A stretch of DNA of 64,000 bases from Aeromonas eucrenophila (GTDB taxonomy: Bacteria; Pseudomonadota; Gammaproteobacteria; Enterobacterales; Aeromonadaceae). Location of the stretch: positions 62,001 through 126,000 of the forward strand of contig NZ_CDDF01000018.1 in the NCBI RefSeq assembly GCF_000819865.1. Reading direction: 5' to 3'. Within the stretch, counting starts at the first letter, position 1, and each line of letters begins with the position of its first letter. Below, piece after piece: positions 41,373-50,898 of the stretch. Both the position numbers and the translations under genes were made by a program. Below the pieces are notes generated by a model. That model was not told the origin of the DNA, made no database searches, and worked only from the letters and a program-made list of their open reading frames with translations.

Positions 41373-42806
41373 ATGACACCCGCACTGTCCCAGGCGAACG
41401 GCGCCATCCTGGCGAAGAAAGATGACATCAACCCGCGCTGGTACCCCAGCTATCACCTGGCGCCCCAGGCGGGCTGGATGAACGACCCCAACGGCCTCTC
41501 CTGGTTCGACGGTTACTATCACGCCTTCTACCAGCACTATCCTCACGCCCCTGTCTGGGGGCCCATGCACTGGGGGCATGCCCGCAGCCGCGACATGGTG
41601 AACTGGGAGCACCTGCCCATAGTGCTGGCGCCGGAAGGGGCGGAAGACAAGGATGGCTGCTACTCCGGCTCGGCGGTGGTGGATGGCGACCAGCTTGCGC
41701 TGATCTACACCGGCCACAAGTTCCACGGCCAGCCCTGCGACGACAATCTGTTCCAGGTGCAGTGCCTCGCCACCAGCCGTGACGGCGTGAGCTTCCAGCG
41801 TGAGGGCATGGTGCTCGACACCCCGCTAGGGGTGCACCACTTCCGCGACCCCAAGGTGTGGCGCGAGGGGGAGCAGTGGTTCATGGTGGTAGGCGCCCGG
41901 GTCGACGACATCGGCGAGGTACAGCTCTATCGTTCCGATGATCTGCGCCAGTGGGAATACGCCGGCGTGATCGGCCGGGCCGACGCCGACATGGGCTACA
42001 TGTGGGAGTGTCCGGACTTCTTCCCCCTCGGCGACCAGCGCGTGCTGATGTTCTCCCCCCAGGGCATGGCCGCCAAAGGATACGCGAATCGCAACCTGTT
42101 CCAGAGCGGCTACATGACGGGCCAGTGGCAGATCGGCGGCGAGTTCAACGTTGAGCAGCCCTTCCAGGAGATGGATCACGGCCACGACTTCTACGCCCCC
42201 CAATCCTTCGAGACCCCGGATGGCCGCCGCATCGTCATCGGCTGGCTGGCGATGTGGGAATCCCCCATGCCGGAGCAGGCCGATGGCTGGGCCGGCATGC
42301 TCTCCCTGCCCCGCGAACTCTCCCTGTCGGCGCAGGGCAAGCTGCGCATGAACCCAGTCAAGGAGCTGGAGAGCCTGCGTGGGGAGCCGCGTCCCTGGTC
42401 GGTGAGCGAGCTTAAAGATCAGGCGGTGACGGTGGAGACCCACGCCGAGGCGATGGAAGTCTGCCTCGAGTGGGATCTGAGTCAGAGCCGCGCCGAGACG
42501 TTCGGCCTGCGCCTCGGCAAGGGAGCATCCATCCATGTCGACAGCCAGTCCCAGCGCCTCGTGCTCGAGCGCGACTACCCGGAATTTGGCCTTTGCGGCT
42601 ATCGCAGCGTGCCGCTGCCGGCGGGGGATATCCTCAGCCTGCGGATCTTCATCGACCGCTCCTCCATCGAGGTCTTCGTCAATGCCGGCGAATACAGCCT
42701 GAGCAGCCGGATCTACCCGGCGATGGATGACCGCCAGTTGACCCTGTTCAGCCAGCACGGTCAGGCCCTGGTGCATCAGGCGCAAGCCTGGGTGCTTGCC
42801 GACTAA
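41373..42806 (+). CDS. cscA: Sucrose hydrolase (GH32 beta-fructofuranosidase)
   Basis: 477 residues, cytoplasmic (no signal peptide). The five-bladed propeller shows the nucleophile Asp in W-M-N-D-P-N-G (about residue 29), F-R-D-P-K (transition-state Asp, about residue 156) and the acid/base Glu in W-E-C-P-D-F (about residue 209). A C-terminal beta-sandwich follows. It splits sucrose into glucose and fructose. With a LacY-type permease and a kinase downstream, this is the non-PTS pathway, so free sucrose is the substrate. First gene of cscAKB; ATG at 41373 has a GAGAGAG site. Confidence 0.94.
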   Translation: MTPALSQANGAILAKKDDINPRWYPSYHLAPQAGWMNDPNGLSWFDGYYHAFYQHYPHAPVWGPMHWGHARSRDMVNWEHLPIVLAPEGAEDKDGCYSGSAVVDGDQLALIYTGHKFHGQPCDDNLFQVQCLATSRDGVSFQREGMVLDTPLGVHHFRDPKVWREGEQWFMVVGARVDDIGEVQLYRSDDLRQWEYAGVIGRADADMGYMWECPDFFPLGDQRVLMFSPQGMAAKGYANRNLFQSGYMTGQWQIGGEFNVEQPFQEMDHGHDFYAPQSFETPDGRRIVIGWLAMWESPMPEQADGWAGMLSLPRELSLSAQGKLRMNPVKELESLRGEPRPWSVSELKDQAVTVETHAEAMEVCLEWDLSQSRAETFGLRLGKGASIHVDSQSQRLVLERDYPEFGLCGYRSVPLPAGDILSLRIFIDRSSIEVFVNAGEYSLSSRIYPAMDDRQLTLFSQHGQALVHQAQAWVLAD

Positions 42807-42871
42807 TTTACCGACTCCGCCATGGCGATGAGCCATCGATTGCCATGGCAACGCAATTATTGGGTACACAT

Positions 42872-43831
42872 ATGAATATCTGGACTCTGGGTGATGCGGT
42901 GGTGGATCTGCTGCCGCTGGAAAATATGCAATATGAAGCCTGTGCGGGCGGGGCGCCGGTCAACGTCGCCGTCGGTGCCGCCCTGCTCGGCCAACCGAGC
43001 GGCTTTATTGGTCGGGTAGGAAAGGATGCGTTCGGTTATTTCCTGCGAGACACCATGGCGGCCGCCGGGGTAAATACCAAGCACATGGAATTCGATCCCA
43101 AATATCGCACCAGCACGGTTCTGGTCTCACTCGAAAAGCAGGGTGAGCGTCATTTCGAATTTCTCGTCAACCCGTCCGCGGATCAATTCCTGAGCCCTAC
43201 CGCCCTGCCGGAACTGGGTCGGGACATTCTGCACTGCTGCTCCCTCGCCCTGGTCGCCGCCGAATGCCGCCAGACCCTGGAGCAGGCGGTGACACAACTG
43301 CGGGATGCGCACGGCATGTTGAGCTTCGACATCAACCTCAGACCCCAGATGTGGGCCGATCAGGGGGAGATGCTGACCCGCATCGACCAGCTGGCGCGGC
43401 AATCCGACATCCTGAAGATGTCGGAGGAGGAGCTGCACTGGCTCACCCAGAGCCAGGGGATGGAGGCGGCGCTGCAACGGCTGGCGGCCTACCCGGCGCC
43501 CCTGAAGATCATCACCCGGGGGGCCGAGGGAGCCCTGGTGCTCTGGCAAGACCGGGTGCTCGCGTTCACCAGCTATAGCGTGGAGAGCATGGACACCACG
43601 GGGGCCGGCGACGCCTTCATGGCGGGCCTGCTGGCCGCCATCGCGGCCCACGGCTGGCCCGGGGATGAGGCCGCGATCTGCACCCTGATGACACAGGCGA
43701 GTGCCTGTGGCGCCCTGGCGACGACCCGAAAAGGCGCCCTGAAGGCCCTGCCAAACAAGGAGGCCCTAAACGCCTTCATCGATTCACAACCAACCCTCGA
43801 TTTCGAATCCCAAATAGCACCAGTAAAATAA
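42872..43831 (+). CDS. cscK: Fructokinase (PfkB family)
   Basis: 319 residues. N-terminal GDAVVDLLP and the G-G-A-P-V-N-V-A motif (about residue 30), C-terminal D-T-T-G-A-G-D-A-F with the catalytic Asp (about residue 249). It phosphorylates the fructose released by CscA. The ATG at 42872 begins the conserved core; the upstream ATG at 42845 adds nine atypical residues. Lies 65 bases after cscA. Confidence 0.93.
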   Translation: MNIWTLGDAVVDLLPLENMQYEACAGGAPVNVAVGAALLGQPSGFIGRVGKDAFGYFLRDTMAAAGVNTKHMEFDPKYRTSTVLVSLEKQGERHFEFLVNPSADQFLSPTALPELGRDILHCCSLALVAAECRQTLEQAVTQLRDAHGMLSFDINLRPQMWADQGEMLTRIDQLARQSDILKMSEEELHWLTQSQGMEAALQRLAAYPAPLKIITRGAEGALVLWQDRVLAFTSYSVESMDTTGAGDAFMAGLLAAIAAHGWPGDEAAICTLMTQASACGALATTRKGALKALPNKEALNAFIDSQPTLDFESQIAPVK

Positions 43832-43890
43832 TAAATAAGGTGCATGGACCAGATAGAACACTCTGACTCACTCTGTACTTGGAATTAGAC

Positions 43891-45147
43891 ATGAAAATAA
43901 ATATGCCCTTCGGCAACAGCAAATATTGCTATTCATCCGGATACTTATTGTTTTTCTTCGCCGCCTGGTCCCTCTGGTGGTCCTTTTATGCCATTTATTT
44001 GAAAAATAAAATTGGCCTGTCGGGCACCGATCTCGGCATGCTCTATTCCGTCAATCAGTTCTTCAGCATGATATTCATGATTGGCTATGGCTTTATTCAG
44101 GATAAGCTCGGCACCAAGAAGACCCTGATCTGGTTGATAGGCATCGTCATCACCCTGACGGGCCCCTTCCTGATCTATGTGTATGAACCGCTGCTGGTCT
44201 CCAACTTCAAGCTGGCCATGGTGCTCGGCGCCATCTTCTTCGGGGTGGGTTATCTGGCCGGCTACGGCCTGGTGGACAGTTTCGTCGAGAAGATCAGCCG
44301 TCGCTTCAACTTCGAGTTCGGTACAGCCCGCTTCTGGGGCTGCCTCGGCTATGCCGCGGGAACCTTCGTCGGCGGCATCTTCTTCAGCATCAATCCGCAC
44401 ATCAACTTCTGGTGCGTCTCTGTCATGGGGGTGCTGTTCCTCGCTATCAACCTGCTGTTCAAGACCGACGACGCCGCCGGCCAGGTCGCCAGGGTCGAAT
44501 CCAGCCAGATGGAAGCCATCACCAGACAAGACTTCGTCACCATCTTCAAGGACCGCCAGTTCTGGTGCTTCGTGGTGTTCGTGGTCGGCACCTGGTCGTT
44601 CTACAACATCTACGACAACCAGATGTTCCCGGTCTTCTACGCCGGCCTGTTCGAGGATCCCGAGCTGGCGCCCCGCGTCTACGGCTACCTCAACTCCCTG
44701 CAGGTGGTGCTTGAAGCCATCGGCATGGCGCTGATCCCCTTCGTGATCAATCGCATCGGGCCCAAATCCGCACTGTTGCTCGCCGGCATGATCATGACGA
44801 TCCGGATCCTGGGCTCGGCGCTGTTCACCGATGTCTACGTCATCTCCTTCATCAAGATGCTGCATGCCCTGGAGGTACCGCTGTTCATCATCTCGGTGTT
44901 CAAGTTCAGTGTGGCCAACTTCGACAAGCGGCTCTCCTCCACCATGTATCTGGTCGGGTTCAACATCGCCAGCTCCATCGGGATCATACTGCTGTCGCTG
45001 CCCATGGGACGCCTGTTCGACAAGGTGGGGTACCAGTCCATCTTCTTCATCATGGCCGGCATAGTGGTCACGACCATAGTGTTTGGGTGTGCGACCCTGA
45101 GCAAGAAGCACCATGAGGTCGAGAAGTTGACCCCCGTAACCGGTTGA
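43891..45147 (+). CDS. cscB: Sucrose:proton symporter (LacY family)
   Basis: 418 residues with twelve hydrophobic helices, close to Escherichia coli CscB throughout. Visible are F-F-A-A-W-S-L-W-W-S-F-Y in helix 1, GTARFWGCLGYAAG in helix 5, and W-S-F-Y-N-I-Y-D-N-Q in helix 7, the regions that form the sugar site in this family. It imports sucrose with protons. Last gene of the operon. Confidence 0.95.
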   Translation: MKINMPFGNSKYCYSSGYLLFFFAAWSLWWSFYAIYLKNKIGLSGTDLGMLYSVNQFFSMIFMIGYGFIQDKLGTKKTLIWLIGIVITLTGPFLIYVYEPLLVSNFKLAMVLGAIFFGVGYLAGYGLVDSFVEKISRRFNFEFGTARFWGCLGYAAGTFVGGIFFSINPHINFWCVSVMGVLFLAINLLFKTDDAAGQVARVESSQMEAITRQDFVTIFKDRQFWCFVVFVVGTWSFYNIYDNQMFPVFYAGLFEDPELAPRVYGYLNSLQVVLEAIGMALIPFVINRIGPKSALLLAGMIMTIRILGSALFTDVYVISFIKMLHALEVPLFIISVFKFSVANFDKRLSSTMYLVGFNIASSIGIILLSLPMGRLFDKVGYQSIFFIMAGIVVTTIVFGCATLSKKHHEVEKLTPVTG

Positions 45148-45164
45148 TCCCCAACAATGCGACC

Positions 45165-45187
45165 AAGGGAGCCAGTGGCTCCCTTTT
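45165..45187 (+). terminator. csc operon terminator
   Basis: AGGGAGCC / GGCTCCCT hairpin followed by TTTTT, 17 bases after cscB and just before the convergent MFS gene end. Confidence 0.85.
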
Positions 45188-45188
45188 T

Positions 45189-46571
45189 CTATGCCACATT
45201 GTGATTTACGCGCCGACCTCCGGCCCCCGCCAGCACTAAAGCCAGGAGGATGGGCAGCAGCGTCAGGGCGAAGGTCCCCTCCATAGCCCGGGTCAGTGCC
45301 GCCTCATCACCACCGCCCGCCAGCCAGACGAACAGGCCGCCGAGCCCGGCAACGCCCGTCAGCTGACCCAGGTTGCGCGACAGGGTCAGCAGGCCCGCCA
45401 CGGCGCCCCGGCTCTGCTCCGTCGATGCCCCGACCACGGCACTGTTGTTGGCGGTCTGGAACAGGGCGTAGCCGGCCGTCATCAGCAATATGGGCAGCAG
45501 ATACCCGAGCGGCCCCAGACCCGCGGCCAGGGTCGCGAACACGAGGGCGGCGATCGCCATGGCCCCCAGTCCCAGCCGCACCACGGGCCTGGCTCCCAGC
45601 CTGTCCACCAGCCAACCGGCGGGCATCCCCGCCAACGCGGCCAGCAGCGGGCCGCCCGAGATCCAGAGCCCGACGGTCACCATGTCGAGGCCGAACACCC
45701 CCTGCAGATAGAAGGGGCCCACCAGCAGGGTCACCACCATCACGCTCGCCACCAGGCCGCTGCCGAGCAGGCCACCCCGCAGCGCGGGCTCCCGCAGCAG
45801 CGCCAGTGGCAACAGGGGGGCGCTAGCGTTGCGCTCACAGCGCACAAAGAGCACGGCGGCGAGCACGGCGATCGGGAGCAGCCAGAGCAGACGCCCGCCC
45901 CCCGCACTCAGCAGCAAGCCATAGCAGAGCAGCGTGATCACCAGTGCCAGCAGGCTGCCGGGGTTGATGCCCTCGCCCTTTCGCCCCGGCTCATCCGCCG
46001 GCAAGCCCACCAGTGCGGCGCCCAGTGCCAGCAGGCCGAGGGGAACCAGCAACAAGAAGGGAGCCTGCCAGCCGAGGGTACCGATCAGCAGGCCACCGAA
46101 GGAGGGGCCGAGCGCGGTGCCGCAGGCTGACAGGGTGCCGAGCAGCCCCATTCCCCAACCACGCCGCGCCGGCGGCACCAGTTGCCCCACCATGGCCAGC
46201 GCCAGGGAGAGCATGCAGGCCGCGCCGATCCCCTGCAGCACTCGGGCACCGATCAACCAGCCGATGCCGGGTGCCAGGGCGCACAGCAGGGAGGCCAGCG
46301 CAAAGAGCGCCAGCCCCCACAGCAGCAAGCGGCGACGACCGAATCGATCGCCCAGCCGCCCGCTCACCACCGTCAGACAGCTGATCCCCAGCAGATAGGC
46401 CACCAGCACCCATTGCAGGCTGGACAGGGAGACGGCGAACGCCTGCCCCAGCGCCGGCAGCACCAGGTTGGCCATGCTGCCCGCCAGCATGGGCAGCAGG
46501 GTGCAGAGCCCGAGCGCCAGCAGGCCGGTGCGACGGGTCGTCGCGGCAGAAAGTGAGATGGAATGGAACAT
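45189..46571 (-). CDS. MFS drug-efflux-type transporter (DHA2-like)
   Basis: About 460 residues, with around fourteen hydrophobic segments, as in the EmrB/QacA branch of the major facilitator superfamily. The loop motif A is G-R-L-G-D-R-F-G-R-R-R, and the motif C region is GLLGTLSACGTALGPSFGG, typical of drug:proton antiporters. The start at 46571 (MFHSISLS) precedes the first helix directly; a longer frame from 46703 would overlap the promoter region of the divergent LysR gene. Substrate unknown. Confidence 0.82.
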   Translation of the reverse strand: MFHSISLSAATTRRTGLLALGLCTLLPMLAGSMANLVLPALGQAFAVSLSSLQWVLVAYLLGISCLTVVSGRLGDRFGRRRLLLWGLALFALASLLCALAPGIGWLIGARVLQGIGAACMLSLALAMVGQLVPPARRGWGMGLLGTLSACGTALGPSFGGLLIGTLGWQAPFLLLVPLGLLALGAALVGLPADEPGRKGEGINPGSLLALVITLLCYGLLLSAGGGRLLWLLPIAVLAAVLFVRCERNASAPLLPLALLREPALRGGLLGSGLVASVMVVTLLVGPFYLQGVFGLDMVTVGLWISGGPLLAALAGMPAGWLVDRLGARPVVRLGLGAMAIAALVFATLAAGLGPLGYLLPILLMTAGYALFQTANNSAVVGASTEQSRGAVAGLLTLSRNLGQLTGVAGLGGLFVWLAGGGDEAALTRAMEGTFALTLLPILLALVLAGAGGRRVNHNVA

Positions 46572-46753
46572 GACATGCACTCGGCGAGGAAAGATGTCGA
46601 CAAGGCTAGCCAGCGTGCCGAGCGGGCGGAAGACGCATGGCTTGCAGCTTATCCGTGCATCTGGCGCCATATACGGTAACACCGCATCCTGTATGCTAAG
46701 CACTGAGGGCCCGGAGATTCACTCGCAGGCTCCAACTCGGCGAAGGCACGCTC

Positions 46754-47689
46754 ATGACAACACCGGACTTCAACCTGCTGATCACCCTGGATGCCCTGCT
46801 CGATGAGGGCAGCGTGGCCGGCGCCGCCAGACGGCTGCACCTCAGCCCCTCCGCCATGAGCCGTGCCCTGGCCCGGCTGCGCGCGACCACGGGGGATCCC
46901 CTGCTGGTGCGGGCGGGCCGGGGTCTGGTGCCCACCCCCCGCGCGCTGGCGCTGCGCGAGCAGGTCAGCCAGCTGGTGCAAGATGCCGAGGCCGTGCTGC
47001 GCCCCGAGCGGGAGATAGATCCGGCTCATCTGGTGCGCACCTTCCGTCTGCGCGCCAGCGATGGCTTCGTGGAGAGCGTCGGTGCGGCCCTGCTGGCCCG
47101 GCTCGCCGTCGAAGCTCCCGGGGTTCGGCTGCACTTCGTGGCCAAGCCCGACAAGGAGAGCGGCCCCTTGCGCGGCGGCGAGCTGGATTTCGAGACCGGA
47201 GTGATCGGGGCCAACACGGCGCCCGAGCTCCATACCCAGGCCTTGTTCCACGACCATTTCATCGCCGTGGTGAGGCCGGGCCACCCCCTGTGCGAAGGGC
47301 CCCTGACAGCCGCCCGCTACGCCGCCGCCCGCCACATCATGGTGTCGCGCCGTGCTCAAGAGCACGGTCCCATCGATCAGGCGCTCGCCGCCCTCAAGCT
47401 GGAGCGCACCATCACCACCCTGGTGCCCGGCTTTGCCACGGCGCTGGCCCTGGTGCGGGGTAGCGATCTGGTGGCGACCGTGCCCGAGCTGCACTGCGCC
47501 AGCCTGCATGACGCCCTGGTGCGGCTGCCCCTCCCCTTCCCCCTGCCCGGCATCACCCTGGCCCTGCTCTGGCACCCACGATTGGACGCCGATCCGGCCC
47601 ACCGCTGGCTGCGCCGCCTCATCCGCGAGACCTGTGCCAGACCCCCCTATGCCACGCGGCAGAGTGGTGACAGGAGTGATGAAAGTTAA
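46754..47689 (+). CDS. LysR-family transcriptional regulator
   Basis: 311 residues. Winged helix at the N-terminus (DFNLLITLDALLDEGSVAGA, then AARRLHLSPSAMSRALARLR), then a LysR substrate-binding domain with the motif typical of the NodD/YbdO-like branch. It is divergent from the MFS exporter with a 182-base intergenic region, the usual arrangement for a regulator of that transporter. Confidence 0.88.
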   Translation: MTTPDFNLLITLDALLDEGSVAGAARRLHLSPSAMSRALARLRATTGDPLLVRAGRGLVPTPRALALREQVSQLVQDAEAVLRPEREIDPAHLVRTFRLRASDGFVESVGAALLARLAVEAPGVRLHFVAKPDKESGPLRGGELDFETGVIGANTAPELHTQALFHDHFIAVVRPGHPLCEGPLTAARYAAARHIMVSRRAQEHGPIDQALAALKLERTITTLVPGFATALALVRGSDLVATVPELHCASLHDALVRLPLPFPLPGITLALLWHPRLDADPAHRWLRRLIRETCARPPYATRQSGDRSDES

Positions 47690-47870
47690 CAACCGATTGA
47701 GCGCCCACAGAACCACTCCCCGCTAGCCCGATCCCCTCCCGCATGTCGATGGCTGGCCCGGTGGCGGCCATGCTCCCTCCATCAGCCTCAATCAATCCCC
47801 TCATTCCGCTGGCGTGGCCAATTTGACTACTGGTATACCTATTTATAAATAGCTTTCAATTTCACCAAAC

Positions 47871-47948
47871 CACCCCTTTGGGGATATATAAAGAGACACT
47901 TGATTTGCATCAATTGCCCGCCCCCTCCAACTGGGTAGCCTAACCCCA
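47871..47948 (+). promoter_or_regulatory. nirB promoter with NarL/NarP and FNR sites
   Basis: CACCCCT-TT-GGGGATA (47871-47886) fits a 7-2-7 NarL/NarP pair. TTGAT-TTGC-ATCAA (47900-47913) is a perfect FNR box. If the FNR site is centred at -41.5, transcription starts at about 47948 and the NarL/NarP site is centred at -69.5, as in the Escherichia coli nir promoter. A weak -10 (TAGCCT) lies at 47936-47941. Confidence 0.8.
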
Positions 47949-47983
47949 GAATGATGTTTTATTACTCCAATCCAGAGGCAATC

Positions 47984-50530
47984 ATGAGCAAAGTCAGACT
48001 GGCCGTCATAGGTAACGGCATGGTGGGGCACCGCTTCATCGAAGAGTTGATCGAACGGTCCGATCCCGGCCAGTTCGAGATCACCGTCTTCGGTGCAGAA
48101 CCCCGTCCCGCCTACGATCGTGTCCATCTCTCCTCCTACTTCTCCCACCACACCAGCGAAGATCTCTCCCTCGTCAAACCCGGTTTCTACGAGAAGCACG
48201 GCATCCGCCTGCTGCTCGGCGAGGCGGTCAAGCTGATCGATCGCGCCAAGCGCGAAGTGCACTCCAACAAGGGCACCGTGGTCGAGTATGACAAGCTGGT
48301 ACTGGCCACCGGCTCCTACCCCTGGGTGCCGCCGATCAAGGGCAGCGAGCATCATGAATGCTTCGTCTACCGCACCATCGAGGATCTGAAAGCCATCCGC
48401 AGCGCCGCCAAGAGCGGCAAGAACGGGGTGGTGATCGGCGGTGGCCTGCTCGGTCTGGAAGCGGCGGGTGCCCTCAAGGCCCTGGGCCTCGAGACCCACG
48501 TGGTGGAATTTGCCCCGGTATTGATGGCGGAACAGCTCGACGGTCAGGGTGGCCAGCTGCTGCGCCGCAAGATCGAATCCATGGGCGTGCAGGTACACAC
48601 CAGCAAGAGCACCAGCGAGATCCTGATGCACGGCGGCAAGGAGGCCAAGCATCGCCTCGCCTTCGCCGACGGCAGCCAGCTTGAAGTGGACGTGGTGGTC
48701 TTCTCCACCGGGATCCGCCCGCAAGACACCCTCGGCCGTTACTCTGAGCTGACCATCGCCGACCGTGGCGGCGTGCTGATCGACGATCACTGCCTCACCT
48801 CCGACCCCGACATCTATGCCATCGGCGAGTGCGCCGCCTGGCAGGGTCGCTTCTTCGGCCTGGTGGCACCGGGCTACAAGATGGCCCAGGTCACCGTCGA
48901 TCACCTGCTCGGTGGCGACAACCGCTTCGAAGGGGCGGACATGAGCGCCAAGCTGAAGCTGCTCGGCGTCTCCGTCGGCTCCATCGGCGATGCCCATGGC
49001 CGCACTCCCGGCAGTCACAGCTATGTGTTCCAGGACGACCAGGCCGGCGTCTACAAGAAAATCGTGGTGAGCGAAGACAACAGCCGCCTGCTCGGTGCCG
49101 TGCTGGTCGGTGACGTCGATGACTACGGCAACCTGCTGCAGCTGATGCTCAACGCCATACCGCTGCCCGCCCACCCGGATACCCTGATCCTGCCTGCCTA
49201 CGCCGGTGCCAAGCCGACCCTGGGGGTCGACGCCCTGCCCGCCAGCGCCCAGATCTGCTCCTGCTTCGACGTCTCCAAGGGCGACATCGCCCAGGCGGTC
49301 GCCGAGGGTCACACCACCCTGGCCGCCATCAAGCAGCACACCAAGGCCGGTACCGGCTGCGGCGGCTGCGTGCCCCTCATCAGCCAGGTGCTCAACGCCG
49401 AGCTGGTGAAACAGGGCATCGAGGTCAACAACCACCTGTGCGGCCACTTCTCCTACTCCCGCCAGGAGCTGTTCCACCTGGTCAAGGTGGAAGGGATCAA
49501 GAGCTTCGACGAGCTGCTGCGCAAGCACGGTCAGGGTTACGGCTGCGAGGTGTGCAAACCCACGGTCGGCTCCATCCTCGCCTCCTGCTGGAACGACTAT
49601 GTGCTGACCCCGCAGAACACCCAGCTGCAGGACACCAACGACATCTTCCTCGGCAACATGCAAAAGGACGGCACCTACTCCGTCATCCCGCGCATGGCCG
49701 GTGGTGAGGTGACCCCGGAAGGCCTGCTGGCGGTGGCCGAAGTAGCCCGCGACTACAAGCTCTACACCAAGATCACCGGTGCCCAGCGCATCGGCCTGTT
49801 CGGTGCCCAGAAAGACGATCTGCCCGCCATCTGGCGCAAGTTGCTGGCCGCCGGCTTCGAGACCGGTCAGGCCTACGCCAAGGCGCTGCGCATGGCCAAG
49901 ACCTGTGTCGGCAGCACCTGGTGCCGCTTCGGCGTGCAGGACAGCGTCGGCCTCGGGGTCTTCCTCGAGAACCGCTACAAGGGCATCCGCACCCCGCACA
50001 AGATGAAGTTCGGTGTCTCCGGCTGTACACGCGAATGCGCGGAAGCCCAGGGCAAGGACGTCGGCATCATCGCCACGGACGCGGGCTGGAACCTCTATGT
50101 GGGCGGCAACGGTGGCATGAAGCCGCGCCACGCCGACCTGCTCGCCTCGGATCTGGACCGCGAGAGCCTGATCAAGCTGATCGACCGTTTCATGATGTTC
50201 TACGTCACCAGCGCCGACAAACTGCAACGCACCTCGGTCTGGCTCGGCAACCTGGAAGGGGGCGTCGACTACCTGCGCGAGGTGATAGTCGACGACAAGC
50301 TGGGACTGAATGCCACCCTGGAGCACGACATCCAGGTGCTGATCGACAGCTACGAATGCGAATGGTCCCGCACCCTGAATGAAGAGGAGCAGCTCAAGCG
50401 CTTCAGCCACTTCATCAACAGCGGCAAGCGCGATCCGGACGTGCAGTTCGTCACCGAACGTGAGCAGCACAGACCGGCCACCCCGGCCGAGCGCATCCCC
50501 GTCTACCAGATCGACATGGAGGCAAAGTGA
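47984..50530 (+). CDS. nirB: NADH-dependent nitrite reductase, large subunit
   Basis: 848 residues. FAD/NADH-binding domains in the first half (AVIGNGMVGHRFIEEL; second Rossmann motif VIGGGLLGLEAAGAL). A [2Fe-2S] Fer2_BFD domain follows around residues 420-480 (C-S-C-F-D and G-T-G-C-G-G-C). The siroheme/[4Fe-4S] reductase domain has C-x5-C (SGCTRECAEA) with the other cysteines upstream. It reduces nitrite to ammonia in the cytoplasm. ATG at 47984 begins the canonical MSKVRLAVIG. First gene of nirBDC-cysG. Confidence 0.97.
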   Translation: MSKVRLAVIGNGMVGHRFIEELIERSDPGQFEITVFGAEPRPAYDRVHLSSYFSHHTSEDLSLVKPGFYEKHGIRLLLGEAVKLIDRAKREVHSNKGTVVEYDKLVLATGSYPWVPPIKGSEHHECFVYRTIEDLKAIRSAAKSGKNGVVIGGGLLGLEAAGALKALGLETHVVEFAPVLMAEQLDGQGGQLLRRKIESMGVQVHTSKSTSEILMHGGKEAKHRLAFADGSQLEVDVVVFSTGIRPQDTLGRYSELTIADRGGVLIDDHCLTSDPDIYAIGECAAWQGRFFGLVAPGYKMAQVTVDHLLGGDNRFEGADMSAKLKLLGVSVGSIGDAHGRTPGSHSYVFQDDQAGVYKKIVVSEDNSRLLGAVLVGDVDDYGNLLQLMLNAIPLPAHPDTLILPAYAGAKPTLGVDALPASAQICSCFDVSKGDIAQAVAEGHTTLAAIKQHTKAGTGCGGCVPLISQVLNAELVKQGIEVNNHLCGHFSYSRQELFHLVKVEGIKSFDELLRKHGQGYGCEVCKPTVGSILASCWNDYVLTPQNTQLQDTNDIFLGNMQKDGTYSVIPRMAGGEVTPEGLLAVAEVARDYKLYTKITGAQRIGLFGAQKDDLPAIWRKLLAAGFETGQAYAKALRMAKTCVGSTWCRFGVQDSVGLGVFLENRYKGIRTPHKMKFGVSGCTRECAEAQGKDVGIIATDAGWNLYVGGNGGMKPRHADLLASDLDRESLIKLIDRFMMFYVTSADKLQRTSVWLGNLEGGVDYLREVIVDDKLGLNATLEHDIQVLIDSYECEWSRTLNEEEQLKRFSHFINSGKRDPDVQFVTEREQHRPATPAERIPVYQIDMEAK

Positions 50531-50847
50531 TGAAACTCGCATGCCAACTCAATGATATTTTTCCGGGTACAGGCGTTTGCGCCCTGCTCGAAGGTCGCCA
50601 GATCGCGCTGTTCCGCCCGAGCGAAGCGGCCGAGGTGTTCGCCATCGACAATCAGGACCCCTTCTTCGCCGCCAACGTGCTGTCGCGGGGCCTCATCTGC
50701 GAGCACGAGGGCGAGCTCTGGGTCGCCAGCCCGCTCAAGAAGCAGCACTTTCGCCTGAGCGACGGCCACTGCCTCGAAAATGCGGCCATGTCAGTGCAGG
50801 GCTACCCGGTCGAAGTACGTGACCAGCAGGTCTGGGTCGCCGTCTAA
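50530..50847 (+). CDS. nirD: NADH-dependent nitrite reductase, small subunit
   Basis: 105 residues, Rieske-like fold lacking the iron-sulfur ligands as usual for NirD. The ATG overlaps the nirB TGA by one base (TGATG) and a GGAGG site lies inside the end of nirB, so translation is coupled. It pairs with NirB to form the active enzyme. Confidence 0.95.
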   Translation: MKLACQLNDIFPGTGVCALLEGRQIALFRPSEAAEVFAIDNQDPFFAANVLSRGLICEHEGELWVASPLKKQHFRLSDGHCLENAAMSVQGYPVEVRDQQVWVAV

Positions 50848-50898
50848 CACCATGAATATCAGGGCTGCCCGCGGGCGGCCCCTCTAAAGAGAATCCAT

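Noticed and set aside
47843..50542. Long minus-strand reading frame (about 900 codons) opposite nirB
   Set aside because: It is the antisense shadow of nirB, caused by GC-rich codon use. It has no ribosome binding site and low-complexity His/Gly/Val composition, and nirB is unmistakable.
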